A stretch of DNA of 56,689 nucleotides. Origin: Gammaproteobacteria bacterium F7 (lineage in GTDB: Bacteria; Pseudomonadota; Gammaproteobacteria; Pseudomonadales; IMCC2047). The position numbers and the translations under genes are program-made. A model generated the notes under the pieces. The model ran no database searches, was not told the origin of the DNA, and was given only the letters and a program-made list of their open reading frames with translations. Within the stretch, counting starts at the first letter, position 1, and each line of letters opens with the position of its first letter. Shown here one piece after another: positions 44,532-53,781 of this stretch. Location: positions 1 to 56,689 of the forward strand of contig LUKI01000008.1 of assembly GCA_001593685.1 (NCBI GenBank), given 5' to 3'.

Positions 44532-45782
44532 ATGAACGAACGCGCCTACAGCTTTGACTCTCAACTAACCTCGCTTCAACAGTCTCAGCCCAACCGTTTA
44601 GCAAGCCTGGCCAAAAAAACATTGTTTAAGTTGCTTGCTGACAGCCAGCAAGGTTATCTGGTCTGTAAAGAACAGGGGCAAAAAATTGCCAGTTTCGGCA
44701 ACCCTGAGCATGAGCTGAAGGCAGAAATAAACATCGCTGATACACGCTTCTACCGTCGCGCACTGACCGGAGGCAGCTGTGCCGTCGGTGAGTCATTTAT
44801 TGAAGGTTGGTGGTCTTCTCCCGATATCACCCAATTAGTACAATTTTTTGCCCGCAACCTCAGTACGCTGGATCGTTGGGAAAATCGACTGGGATGGCTA
44901 TTAAAGCCCGTTAGTTTGTATCGAAAACAGCAACGTAAAAACAGCCGTCAGCAGGCCAAACGTAACATTCTTGCGCACTATGATTTAGGTAACGAACTCT
45001 ATCAGCGAATGCTCGACGAACGGATGCAGTACTCCTCGGCGCTGTTTAACAGCCCACAGGAAGATCTTACGCAGGCCCAGATCAACAAACTACAACGCCT
45101 CTGTGAACAGCTGGAATTAACCGAAAGTGATCATTTATTAGAGATTGGCTCTGGCTGGGGAGGTTTGGCTATCTACGCTGCCCAGCATTATGGTTGCCAG
45201 GTCACAACAACGACGATTTCTGATGCTCAGTATAATTACGCCAAAGCAAAGATTGATGAGGCTGGCTTATCGGATCAAATCCAGCTGCTAAACCGTGATT
45301 ACCGTGAATTACAGGGTCACTACGACAAAATCGTTTCAGTGGAAATGATTGAAGCCGTTGGAGAAAAATATTTACCCACTTTTTTCAAACAGGTAAATCA
45401 CCTTCTTAAACCCGCTGGCAAGCTAATGATGCAGGCGATCACCATTGCCGATCAACGCTATAAAAGTTATGCCGCTGGCGAAGATTTTATCCAAAAACAC
45501 ATTTTCCCTGGCGGTTTTCTACCCAGCATTACCGTACTCAGCCAACTCTTTAACAAACACAGTTCCTTGGTGATTCGTGATGTATTCGATATTGGTCAGG
45601 ATTACGCACGCACCCTGGCCTGTTGGCGGGATAACTTTTTGGCCCACCAACAGGATCTGCAAAAACTCGGTTACGACGAACGTTTTTCACGGCTGTGGCT
45701 TTTTTATCTGGCTTACTGCGAAGGTGGGTTTTTGGAGCGTCGTATCAGCACTGTACAACTGTTGGCAGAGAAATCGCGCTAG
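44532..45782 (+). CDS. Cyclopropane-fatty-acyl-phospholipid synthase family methyltransferase
   Basis: 416 residues. The SAM-binding motif LLEIGSGWGGLAIYAAQHYGCQVT and the family segments FYRRALTGGSCAVGESFIEGWW, NILAHYDLGNELYQRMLDERMQYSSALF and QKHIFPGGFLPSI are all present. It adds a methyl or methylene group to the double bond of membrane acyl chains. In this operon the product may be a methylated or furan fatty acid rather than a plain cyclopropane; that is inference from the neighbours. Confidence 0.92.
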   Translation: MNERAYSFDSQLTSLQQSQPNRLASLAKKTLFKLLADSQQGYLVCKEQGQKIASFGNPEHELKAEINIADTRFYRRALTGGSCAVGESFIEGWWSSPDITQLVQFFARNLSTLDRWENRLGWLLKPVSLYRKQQRKNSRQQAKRNILAHYDLGNELYQRMLDERMQYSSALFNSPQEDLTQAQINKLQRLCEQLELTESDHLLEIGSGWGGLAIYAAQHYGCQVTTTTISDAQYNYAKAKIDEAGLSDQIQLLNRDYRELQGHYDKIVSVEMIEAVGEKYLPTFFKQVNHLLKPAGKLMMQAITIADQRYKSYAAGEDFIQKHIFPGGFLPSITVLSQLFNKHSSLVIRDVFDIGQDYARTLACWRDNFLAHQQDLQKLGYDERFSRLWLFYLAYCEGGFLERRISTVQLLAEKSR

Positions 45783-45817
45783 AAAATCGCGATCAAGGTG
45801 ATTAAAGGCGAGCAAAC

Positions 45818-46339
45818 ATGAACAAATTCATGCGTTCAAAATGGCTCAACTTTGTGTTGTTCGACTTTTTTTGGCTGGGCTGCGTGGCTGGTGGTAATCA
45901 GTGGTTATGGCTGACAGCACCCGTCATATTGGCCTATTTAATTGCGTTGTTAAACGCCCACGCCGTGACGCTCAGCCAGCTGATGCTGGCTGCCACATTG
46001 GGTATCGGCGTAGATGCTTTATTAACAATGTTAGGGGTTTTCAATTTCAGTAGTGCTGGCTGGCCAATTCCATTCTGGCTAATGCTGTTGTGGTTAGCCT
46101 TTGTCAGCACCTTGCCACTGTCACTGGCATTTCTAGCTAAATCCAGGACAGCATCGGTTTTGGCCGGAGCCATCGGATTTCCCTTTAGTTACGCCATGGG
46201 TGAGCGTCTGGGCGCCGTCACCTTTGGTGTGGGGTATCTTGAGGCTCTGGTCTTTTTATCAATTATCTGGGCGGTGATGCTGCCCGTCATCATTTACATG
46301 ATTCAACAGGCTAAGGGTTTGTTCCATGTACAAACTTAA
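45818..46339 (+). CDS. DUF2878-family membrane protein
   Basis: 173 residues with about five TM helices: NFVLFDFFWLGCVAGGNQWLW at the start and YAMGERLGAVTFGVGYLEALV near the end match DUF2878. It overlaps the next gene by 14 bp. Part of the same operon; function unknown. Confidence 0.87.
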   Translation: MNKFMRSKWLNFVLFDFFWLGCVAGGNQWLWLTAPVILAYLIALLNAHAVTLSQLMLAATLGIGVDALLTMLGVFNFSSAGWPIPFWLMLLWLAFVSTLPLSLAFLAKSRTASVLAGAIGFPFSYAMGERLGAVTFGVGYLEALVFLSIIWAVMLPVIIYMIQQAKGLFHVQT

Positions 46340-46871
46340 AGCAAACGTTGCTCAATTCAGCCTGGTTATTACCTTCATCTTATTTATTTTTATTGCTGCG
46401 TCAGCGAAAGCGAATAGCGAACAGTTAGTCAACGATCTTCAACTGGTGGGCGAGGCGCGACTCAGCAAATTATTCTGGGCAATCTACGACAGCCGCCTGT
46501 ATAACCGAAGCGGGCGCTATCAGGGTATCGAGCCAGGATTAACACTGGAAATCACCTACCAGCGAAAGATTACCTCACAACAGCTGGTAGAAAGTACGCG
46601 TGAAGAGTGGCAAATGCTAAGGGTTTACAAACAGCGCTCCAGCGAACAGTGGTTAAAGCAGCTGCTCACCATGTGGCCTGACGTAAAAAAAGACGATGTG
46701 CTCACCCTGCGGGTTGATAACAATCTAGCCAGCGACTTTTACTTTAATGGCGAGGCAATTGGCAGTATTGAAAAGCCTGAATTTACCAACCACTTCCTGT
46801 CAATTTGGCTATCCAGCAATGCGCGATACCCAAAGCTCCAACAACAACTCATTGGGGCTGTCCGCAATTAA
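46326..46871 (+). CDS. Chalcone-isomerase-like periplasmic protein
   Basis: 181 residues with a signal peptide (cleavage after SAKA). The segment LQLVGEARLSKLFWAIYDSRLYNRSGRY and LTLEITYQRKITSQQLVESTREEW belongs to the bacterial chalcone-isomerase-like family, and WLSSNARYPKLQQQLIG closes it. Last gene of the ECF-linked operon. Probably binds or modifies a fatty-acid derivative. Confidence 0.85.
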   Translation: MYKLKANVAQFSLVITFILFIFIAASAKANSEQLVNDLQLVGEARLSKLFWAIYDSRLYNRSGRYQGIEPGLTLEITYQRKITSQQLVESTREEWQMLRVYKQRSSEQWLKQLLTMWPDVKKDDVLTLRVDNNLASDFYFNGEAIGSIEKPEFTNHFLSIWLSSNARYPKLQQQLIGAVRN

Positions 46872-46878
46872 AGGGGCG

Positions 46879-47505
46879 TCATCCTGCCAAGAAGTAATCA
46901 CTGATACCCTGTAAAACATGAGTCACCGCTAACGATGCCAGCAACATACCCATCACTCGACTAATCACCGCCGAGCCATTTTCACCTATAAAACGGTAAA
47001 AATAACTCGATAACAGCATCAGCACCAGTGTGACTAACAGGATGACCAACATACTAAAGGTGGTCATGACTTGTTCAGCTAAATTAAAACGCCCATTTTC
47101 AGTTAGCATCACCGCCGATAACATCGCTGCCGGACTAGCAATAGAGGGTACAGCTAATGGAAAAACGGCGGTTCGGTAGTGCTCCTTTAGAGACTTCAAT
47201 TCGGTTTCCGGTTTACTGTCACCAAAAATCATCGTCAGGGAGAAGAGGAAAAGTATCAAGCCTCCGGCAACTTGAAACGCCGCCAGCGGAATTTCGATGC
47301 TAGTCAGTACCAATTCACCGGCGACAACAAAAAAGACCAGAATCGCGGTAGCAATCAATATCGAACGCCACGCCACCTGCATTCGTTCACGTTTCGCCAT
47401 ATGCTGAGTGGCAACAATAAATATGGGGATTGTGCCAATCGGATCAATGGCAGCAAAAAAGAACACCAAATTTTGAAGAAAATTAGTACTTAATTCAGCA
47501 AACAT
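46879..47505 (-). CDS. MarC-family inner-membrane protein
   Basis: 208 residues with six TM helices. The opening FAELSTNFLQNLVFFFAAIDPIGTIPIF and VPSIASPAAMLSAVMLTENG are MarC signatures. Despite the name, MarC is not known to confer antibiotic resistance; its function is unclear. Converges with the ECF operon, ending 7 bp after it. Confidence 0.92.
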   Translation of the reverse strand: MFAELSTNFLQNLVFFFAAIDPIGTIPIFIVATQHMAKRERMQVAWRSILIATAILVFFVVAGELVLTSIEIPLAAFQVAGGLILFLFSLTMIFGDSKPETELKSLKEHYRTAVFPLAVPSIASPAAMLSAVMLTENGRFNLAEQVMTTFSMLVILLVTLVLMLLSSYFYRFIGENGSAVISRVMGMLLASLAVTHVLQGISDYFLAG

Positions 47506-47520
47506 ATATCACTACAGCGC

Positions 47521-47961
47521 TCAGTCATCCTCGCTGCCCTTGGGGGTTTTATGCACCAACCAATAGCCGGCACTCATGGCAATCGTCACCGCGGCAATGC
47601 CATAGACATAGCTAGGCTCGATGGTATCAAAATCAAGAATAATAACTTTTCGGGCAATGGCCATTAGCGCCGTCGCCATAACAATTTTGACGTGAATGAC
47701 CTTCTCATTGAGATAAATCGTGATATTAATCAGAATCTCAATGGCAATCAGTACCGCCATGAAAGCGCCAAAGGTTGCCAGCATATCAGATATGGTAAGA
47801 ATAAAGCGCGGTGGGGCCAGCAGCTTTTGGTAAAGTGTCCAACCTACATCGACAACCCCCATCAAAATGACAAATAACATTAATACTGCCAGTACCCTTA
47901 CCGAGTAACCGACCATCTTATAGACACCGGCGATTAACTTATCGTCCTTGTCATATTTCAT
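47521..47961 (-). CDS. PsiE-family phosphate-starvation-inducible membrane protein
   Basis: 146 residues with four TM helices: ILMGVVDVGWTLYQKLL, then DMLATFGAFMAVLIAIEILINI, VIHVKIVMATALMAIARKVIILDF and a final helix. This is the PsiE pattern. 15 bp upstream of marC and 27 bp downstream of the universal stress gene, likely one transcript. Confidence 0.87.
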   Translation of the reverse strand: MKYDKDDKLIAGVYKMVGYSVRVLAVLMLFVILMGVVDVGWTLYQKLLAPPRFILTISDMLATFGAFMAVLIAIEILINITIYLNEKVIHVKIVMATALMAIARKVIILDFDTIEPSYVYGIAAVTIAMSAGYWLVHKTPKGSEDD

Positions 47962-47988
47962 AAAAAATACCTGGAGTTAATCGCTCTG

Positions 47989-48939
47989 CTAGGAGCGCTC
48001 TAAGACGGGGGAAACAAACCCCTCTGGTTTCAACGTCAGCACCGAACAATCAACGGCATCCAGCACGCTCTCGGCAGTATTGCCGATAAACATACCAGCG
48101 ATGCCGGTCCGACAAATCGTGCCTATCACCAATAGATCAGCCGACTTGCTATTAATAAAGGGCGGCAATGCCTGCTCCGGAGGCCCTTCAACCAACTCGA
48201 TGGAAATTTGATCACCACTTTCCTGTAGCTCACTAATCAACGCTTCCAGGTTTTGCTGATGTTTTTCTTTTTGTTCATGCACCCAAATGGCAGACGTCAA
48301 TTTATTACCGTTATTCCAGCCACCGAGATAAGTTTTAGCGTAATTTCTCCAGGCATAAACAATACTGAGTGGCGCTCCGCTGAGGCGGGATATTTGCAAG
48401 GCACGATTCACAATAGCACGATTAAACGCCTGCCCCTCTTCATGGTGATCACTGACATCAACCGCGGCTACGATCGATTTAAGTGCGCTGACGTTATTTC
48501 TGGGAGTTGTCCAAACCGGCACATTGGACTTGCGCATAAGATGCCGTGTGGTGCTGCCAAACTGAGAGGCATAACGCTTACCCCCATCATTAGCATTAAT
48601 CACGATCATGTCAGCCTGCAGCTGGTTGGCAAGCTCGATAATTTTCACGTAGCTGATTCCCGCAACCACCGCACTATGAAAATCAATATTCGGGTAATGT
48701 TTTGACTGCTGAGCGATCAACTCATTGAGTTTATCTTGCCTTGAGTTAAGTACTGTTTCCAGCACCTGCTCTGCTGACGTCGGGTCATCATCCATGGCTG
48801 GCAGATCAGGCAATTCAGCAACCACGCTGACAAAGGTCACCTGTAGGCGCTTAGCTTCAGCCAGACTCAAGACCAACGATATTTCATCACCAGTCTGCTG
48901 GTCGGGTGCGATAGCGATCAGTAAATGTTTGATATCCAC
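47989..48939 (-). CDS. Tandem-domain universal stress protein
   Basis: 316 residues carrying two UspA folds (about 1-150 and 160-310). The second keeps the ATP-binding pattern LLVIGTICRTGIAGMFIGNTAESVL, close to G-2x-G-9x-G-(S/T). Resembles UspE. A general stress role is known for the family; its trigger here is unknown. Confidence 0.9.
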   Translation of the reverse strand: MDIKHLLIAIAPDQQTGDEISLVLSLAEAKRLQVTFVSVVAELPDLPAMDDDPTSAEQVLETVLNSRQDKLNELIAQQSKHYPNIDFHSAVVAGISYVKIIELANQLQADMIVINANDGGKRYASQFGSTTRHLMRKSNVPVWTTPRNNVSALKSIVAAVDVSDHHEEGQAFNRAIVNRALQISRLSGAPLSIVYAWRNYAKTYLGGWNNGNKLTSAIWVHEQKEKHQQNLEALISELQESGDQISIELVEGPPEQALPPFINSKSADLLVIGTICRTGIAGMFIGNTAESVLDAVDCSVLTLKPEGFVSPVLERS

Positions 48940-48980
48940 CTCAACACTCCCTCAATTTTAAAAAATTTAATTCTTCAACG

Positions 48981-49436
48981 CTATTTTACATCACAGGGGT
49001 ACGAACTTTTGATAGCGGAATAAACCGCTGTCCGCTCATCCTTACCTGGATGTTTATTCTGCTCCAATCGTTTCATAACAGTATCGACTATCTGCTGCCG
49101 GGAGATATCCGGTGCAATACAAAAATCAGCGAAATAGGTGGCAGGTAACGGCCCCTTGGCCACCCCAACCCGTGTTGCATAGGCGCGCTCAAAAAACTCG
49201 GAACGATCTCTCACCCTGTTAATAATCACACTGTCTGTTAATACCGCGCCATCTAAAAAGCCATTAATGTAAATTCGGCAGTTCTGCTTATTCAGCTGTA
49301 AAACACCCTTCTCACTCAGCAAACAGACGGCATCGGCTGACTGAGTCAAAGAAGGCTCATCCGGATTATGCGCAGCTTGGGCAGCACCAGCCAGTAATAA
49401 GGTAGCCGCTGCAAATGATTTAAGAGTAGTTAACAT
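48981..49436 (-). CDS. Rap1a/Tai-immunity-like exported protein
   Basis: 151 residues from the ATG at 49436 (an earlier ATG at 49451 is possible). Signal peptide ending AGAAQAA. Cysteines in CLLSEKGVLQLNKQNCRIYINGFLDGA and in FCIAP fit the Rap1a/Tai immunity fold, a small periplasmic domain of varied use. It overlaps the end of nhaA by 17 bp or more, so it is translated from the same message. Confidence 0.65.
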   Translation of the reverse strand: MLTTLKSFAAATLLLAGAAQAAHNPDEPSLTQSADAVCLLSEKGVLQLNKQNCRIYINGFLDGAVLTDSVIINRVRDRSEFFERAYATRVGVAKGPLPATYFADFCIAPDISRQQIVDTVMKRLEQNKHPGKDERTAVYSAIKSSYPCDVK

Positions 49437-50637
49437 TGGAAACCTTATCATCTTTCACCTCTTCGGAGGTTTTATGAGAGGTGGTACGGGAAATCACAAA
49501 ACCACCCAGTAACGCAGACATAATTGAGCCAATCAACACCCCTGCCTTAACACTCGCCTGATAAGCCAAACCCTGTTCTTCAAACGCTAACGAGCCAATA
49601 AACAGACTCATGGTAAAACCGATACCACACAACAGGCTGACACCATAGAGCTGCGTCCAGTTTGAGCCTTCCGGTATTTTTGCCAAGCCCGTTTTAATCG
49701 CCAGCCAACAGATGCCAAAAACACCGACCTGTTTACCCACAAACAAGCCCAGCGCAATACCTAACGTCATTGGGCTAAAGAGGCTTTCCATGCTTAAACC
49801 TATCAGTGACACCCCGGCATTCGCAAAGGCAAATATCGGTAAGATCATAAACGCCACCCAGGGCTCAAGAGCATGCTCAAGGGTCGGCAACATAGGTTTA
49901 CCGTCCACATTTTCGCGCCTAAGCGGGATGAACCAGGCGATAACAAAACCTGCCAGTGTGGCGTGCACACCCGACTTCAATACCGCTGCCCATACCACAA
50001 GGCCTACCAGTAAATAGGGTGTCAGACTGTTTGCACCTAACCGATTTAAAGCAAACAGCGCCACCAAGCCACTGGCGGCAACCACTAACGATAAGGTCGA
50101 TAGCTCTTGAGAATAAAACAACGCAATAATAACGATGGCACCAATATCATCAAAAATCGCCACCGATAACAGAAACAGCTTCAAAGACAATGGCAGGTGC
50201 TTACCAAACAGGCAGAACACACCCAGCGCAAAGGCAATATCAGTTGCTGAGGGAATAGCCCAACCATCAACGGCAATCGGGTCATCGTAGGTAAATGCGT
50301 AATAAATCAACGCCGGACCGACAATACCGGCCAACGCTCCCAGGCCAGGCAAAACCACCTGAGGCAGTGAGGACAGGTGCCCATCGAGAATCTCACGCTT
50401 AATTTCCAACCCGACCATTAGGAAAAAAATGGCCATCAGGCCGTCATTCACCCATAACAATAATGGTTTAGCGATTTCAAACCCGCCAATGGCAACCGTG
50501 ACGGGGACTGCCAACACATATTGATAAAATACGTTGGCAGGTGAATTTGCCAACAATAAAGCAACAGCAGCGGCACAGATTAACAGCACACCACCAGCGG
50601 CATCATGCTGAATCATTTGTCGAAAAATATTGCCCAT
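49420..50637 (-). CDS. nhaA: Na+/H+ antiporter NhaA
   Basis: 405 residues with twelve TM helices. The ion-binding aspartates lie in SVAIFDDIGAIVIIALFY, and PSATDIAFALGVFCLFG holds the unwound TM4 segment. It exports sodium in exchange for protons. The C-terminal tail is longer than in E. coli. Typical of a marine or salt-exposed lifestyle. Confidence 0.96.
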   Translation of the reverse strand: MGNIFRQMIQHDAAGGVLLICAAAVALLLANSPANVFYQYVLAVPVTVAIGGFEIAKPLLLWVNDGLMAIFFLMVGLEIKREILDGHLSSLPQVVLPGLGALAGIVGPALIYYAFTYDDPIAVDGWAIPSATDIAFALGVFCLFGKHLPLSLKLFLLSVAIFDDIGAIVIIALFYSQELSTLSLVVAASGLVALFALNRLGANSLTPYLLVGLVVWAAVLKSGVHATLAGFVIAWFIPLRRENVDGKPMLPTLEHALEPWVAFMILPIFAFANAGVSLIGLSMESLFSPMTLGIALGLFVGKQVGVFGICWLAIKTGLAKIPEGSNWTQLYGVSLLCGIGFTMSLFIGSLAFEEQGLAYQASVKAGVLIGSIMSALLGGFVISRTTSHKTSEEVKDDKVSNVNYS

Positions 50638-50727
50638 CTATTAATCCTGACTTATTTACTAGATTATTGGTGCATCATAACTGATTTCATAACGACATGA
50701 ATCAAGTTTTAACGCCTCGTTTTAGCC

Positions 50728-51435
50728 TCAGTGCAATGGCTGGCTATTAGCGTTAGAAGACAACGTATCTCCCTCATCTTCAAATTGCTCGTCAATATTG
50801 GTCTGGCTCACTGTTTCCTGTTCAAGCTCTTCCATCGCATTGGGCGGTTTCTCTAACGGATCCCCCTGACCATCCAGATCCAGCTCGGCATTGATTTTAT
50901 CAAGATCTCGGATTTCAGTCAGTGCAGGCAAGTCATCTAATGTTTTTAAATTAAAATAATCGAGGAATGCTTTTGTAGTGGCATACATCGCAGGACGTCC
51001 CGGCACATCTCGGTGCCCCACCACCCTTACCCACTCACGCTCCAGCAACGTTCGAATAATATTAGAGCTCACACTGACGCCACGCACTTCCTCTATTTCA
51101 CCTCGCGTAACCGGCTGGCGATAGGCAATCAGCGACAGTGTTTCAAGCAACGCACGCGAATAGCGCGCTGGCTTTTCCTCCCAAAGACGGCTCACCCAGC
51201 CACTTAAATCTTCGCAAACCTGAAACCGCCAACCGCTGGCAACCTCTTTGAGCTCAAAACCGCGGCCAGCAAAATCAACTTGAATCGCCTTTAAGGCCGA
51301 CCGCAGCTCGCTGTTAGCCGGGGCTTTGCCTTCTGGAAACAGCTGCGCCAGACGATCCAGCGACAACGGCTCACCGGCGGCCAACAACGCACCCTCAAGA
51401 ATACGTTTAAGCTGGGCAAGGCTATTATCCGTCAT
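50728..51435 (-). CDS. scpB: Segregation and condensation protein B
   Basis: 235 residues with two winged-helix domains (LKRILEGALLAAGEPLSLDRL; LETLSLIAYRQPVTRGEIEEVRGV; VVGHRDVPGRPAMYATTKAFLDYF) and an acidic, variable tail. With ScpA and Smc it forms the chromosome-condensing complex. 7 bp after scpA. Confidence 0.95.
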   Translation of the reverse strand: MTDNSLAQLKRILEGALLAAGEPLSLDRLAQLFPEGKAPANSELRSALKAIQVDFAGRGFELKEVASGWRFQVCEDLSGWVSRLWEEKPARYSRALLETLSLIAYRQPVTRGEIEEVRGVSVSSNIIRTLLEREWVRVVGHRDVPGRPAMYATTKAFLDYFNLKTLDDLPALTEIRDLDKINAELDLDGQGDPLEKPPNAMEELEQETVSQTNIDEQFEDEGDTLSSNANSQPLH

Positions 51436-51442
51436 GCTTCCA

Positions 51443-52306
51443 TCAACTCCCGGTACGCGCCTTCAGGTGAATAGGTCCAAACAGTTCGTTTTGTACAATA
51501 TCCACCAACGACTCCTTGATCAATTCCATCATTGCCAGAAAGGTAACGATCACCCCCTGCCGCCCCTCTTCAGGATCAAACAATGAGATAAAAGGCACAA
51601 ACTGCTGGCTATTCTGTAAACGATTGAGAATGTGGGCCATCTTCTCGCGGGTAGAGAGTTTTTCACGCTCAATTTCATGCTGCTGAAACATATCCGCCCG
51701 CGCCAGCACCTGTGCCAGAGCTGTCAGCATTTCGCGCAACGTAACATCCGCCAACGGCTTGCTATGTTCAAAGTCAGGTGCTTCCGCGCTGGCCACATAC
51801 AGATCACGATTAAGGCGTGGCAGCTCATCAATCTCTTCAGCCGCCTGTTTGTAACGCTCGTACTCCTGTAAGCGACGAATCAGCTCTGTACGCGGATCAC
51901 TTTCATCCTGCTCATCCTCGCTATAGCGTGGCAATAAAGAGCGGGACTTAATCTCCGCCAACATGGCGGCCATCACCAGATATTCGGCTGCTAACTCCCA
52001 GCGCATGGTTTTCATCAAGCCGATGTACTCCATGTACTGCTGGGTAATTTTCGAAACGTCAATATTCAGTACATCGAGGTTTTGGCGCTTGATTAAATAC
52101 AGCAGTAAATCAAGCGGTCCCTCAAAGGCTTCGAGAAACACTTCCAGCGCATCGGGAGGGATATAAAGGTCTTGGGGAATTTGTGTGTAAGGCTGCCCTT
52201 CGACCATTGCAAAGGGCATTTCTGATTGTGCTGGCTGCTCCTGAACAGAGCTAGCGCCGCCTGACAGAGAGCGACTATCGGATTGATTATCAGACGATTC
52301 CTTCAT
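51443..52306 (-). CDS. scpA: Segregation and condensation protein A
   Basis: 287 residues, kleisin of the Smc-ScpAB complex: FEGPLDLLLYLIKRQNLDVLNIDVSKITQQYMEYI then AAEYLVMAAMLAEIKSRSLLP at the N-terminus, and a C-terminal winged helix ending near FGPIHLKA. A 30-residue Ser/Gln-rich N-terminal tail is longer than usual. Confidence 0.95.
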   Translation of the reverse strand: MKESSDNQSDSRSLSGGASSVQEQPAQSEMPFAMVEGQPYTQIPQDLYIPPDALEVFLEAFEGPLDLLLYLIKRQNLDVLNIDVSKITQQYMEYIGLMKTMRWELAAEYLVMAAMLAEIKSRSLLPRYSEDEQDESDPRTELIRRLQEYERYKQAAEEIDELPRLNRDLYVASAEAPDFEHSKPLADVTLREMLTALAQVLARADMFQQHEIEREKLSTREKMAHILNRLQNSQQFVPFISLFDPEEGRQGVIVTFLAMMELIKESLVDIVQNELFGPIHLKARTGS

Positions 52307-52386
52307 CGGCTCTCCTGCCAGTATTGCCTACTGGTTGCCAAAAACATGTCCAATACAGCTGTCTCGGGCAACCTTCAACCACCTGT

Positions 52387-53598
52387 TTAGCGGTACTGTA
52401 AGCCCATCACTTCTCTGACCCGTTCCAGAGTTTCACGGGCTTCATTACGTGCAGCTTCATTACCTTCAGCGATAATACCACGCACCAGTTCAGGATTATT
52501 TTCATACTCCTGGGCACGTTGGCGAATGGGTTTAAGCTCCTCAATCACCGCGTCGATGACAGGTTTTTTACACTCCAGGCAACCGATACCAGCACTACGG
52601 CAGCCTTCCTGAACCCACTCACAGGTTTGACTATCGGAATACACTTCATGCAACTGCCAAACCGGACATTTGCCCGGGTCACCGGGATCCGTCAAACGGA
52701 TACGCGCCGGGTCAGTCTGCATGGTGCGAATCTTCTGTTCCACGACTTCAGGTTCTTCACGCAAGGCAATGGTATTGCCGTAGGATTTCGACATTTTCTG
52801 TCCATCCAATCCCGGCATTTTTGACTCTGGCGTTAACAGCGCCTGCGGCTCAGGTAGAATCACCTTGCCACCACCTTCCAAAAAGCCTACTAAACGCTCA
52901 CGCTCATTAATGGAGATATTCTGCTGTTCATTAATCAGTGCACGCGCACGATTCAACGCCTCTTGATCGCCCTGCTCCTGAAACTGATTTTTTAACTGCT
53001 GATAAATCTTGGCCGCTTTTTTACCCATTTTCTTCATTGCCACCAACGCCTGTTCCTCAAAACCAGGGTCGCGGCCATAAAGATGATTAAAGCGACGCGC
53101 CACTTCACGGGTCAGCTCAACGTGAGACACCTGATCGGCTCCTACCGGCACATGACCCGCCGAGTACATCAAAATATCCGCACTTTGCAGCAATGGATAA
53201 CCAAGAAAGCCATAGGTCGCTAAATCACGCTCACGCAGTTTTTCCTGTTGATCCTTAAAACTCGGCACACGCTCCAGCCAAGGCAATGGTGTCATCATCG
53301 ACAGCAGCAAATGCAGTTCAGCATGCTCTGGCACGCGTGACTGGATAAAGCAGGTTGCCGAACCCGGATTCACACCCGCCGCCAGCCAATCAATGACCAT
53401 ATCCCAAACACTTTCTTCGATGATGTGTGGATCTTCGTAGTGCGTGGTCAAAGCATGCCAGTCGGCGATAAAAAAGAAGCACTCATACTCGTGCTGTAGT
53501 TTTACCCAGTTTTTCAGTACGCCGTGATAATGACCCAGGTGCAATTTGCCCGTGGGACGCATGCCGGAAAGAACCCGCTGTTCGGAATTGGCAGCCAA
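52387..53598 (-). CDS. trpS: Tryptophanyl-tRNA synthetase, long form
   Basis: 403 residues. Class I signatures MRPTGKLHLGHYHG (HIGH) and DGQKMSKSYGN (KMSKS) are present. It is about 70 residues longer than E. coli TrpS, mainly from an inserted helical stretch before the KMSKS loop (residues about 187-255, KKMGKKAAKIYQQLKNQFQE onward), and carries a CLECKK segment near the C-terminus. The long form occurs in many Pseudomonas-like bacteria. Confidence 0.95.
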   Translation of the reverse strand: MAANSEQRVLSGMRPTGKLHLGHYHGVLKNWVKLQHEYECFFFIADWHALTTHYEDPHIIEESVWDMVIDWLAAGVNPGSATCFIQSRVPEHAELHLLLSMMTPLPWLERVPSFKDQQEKLRERDLATYGFLGYPLLQSADILMYSAGHVPVGADQVSHVELTREVARRFNHLYGRDPGFEEQALVAMKKMGKKAAKIYQQLKNQFQEQGDQEALNRARALINEQQNISINERERLVGFLEGGGKVILPEPQALLTPESKMPGLDGQKMSKSYGNTIALREEPEVVEQKIRTMQTDPARIRLTDPGDPGKCPVWQLHEVYSDSQTCEWVQEGCRSAGIGCLECKKPVIDAVIEELKPIRQRAQEYENNPELVRGIIAEGNEAARNEARETLERVREVMGLQYR

Positions 53599-53624
53599 AC
53601 TTAACTCCTAAAAAATAGACTCAT

Positions 53625-53650
53625 AAAAAACCCGCATTATAGCGGGCTTT
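53625..53650 (-). terminator. Terminator of the rnm-yciO transcript
   Basis: On the minus strand AAAGCCCGC pairs with GCGGGTTTT over a TATAAT loop and is followed by a T-run. It lies 130 bp past the yciO stop and just upstream of trpS. Confidence 0.8.
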
Positions 53651-53781
53651 ACAGGTAATGGTAATGGGCAACGGCTTGTCATTCGCATGGTCATGAGAGG
53701 AATTTGTCATCCTCCTGGCAAGACGTTAGCCCTACTTGTCAGCCTAAAGCCTGCCTCTCAAAAAAGCGACCTTAACAGGCA

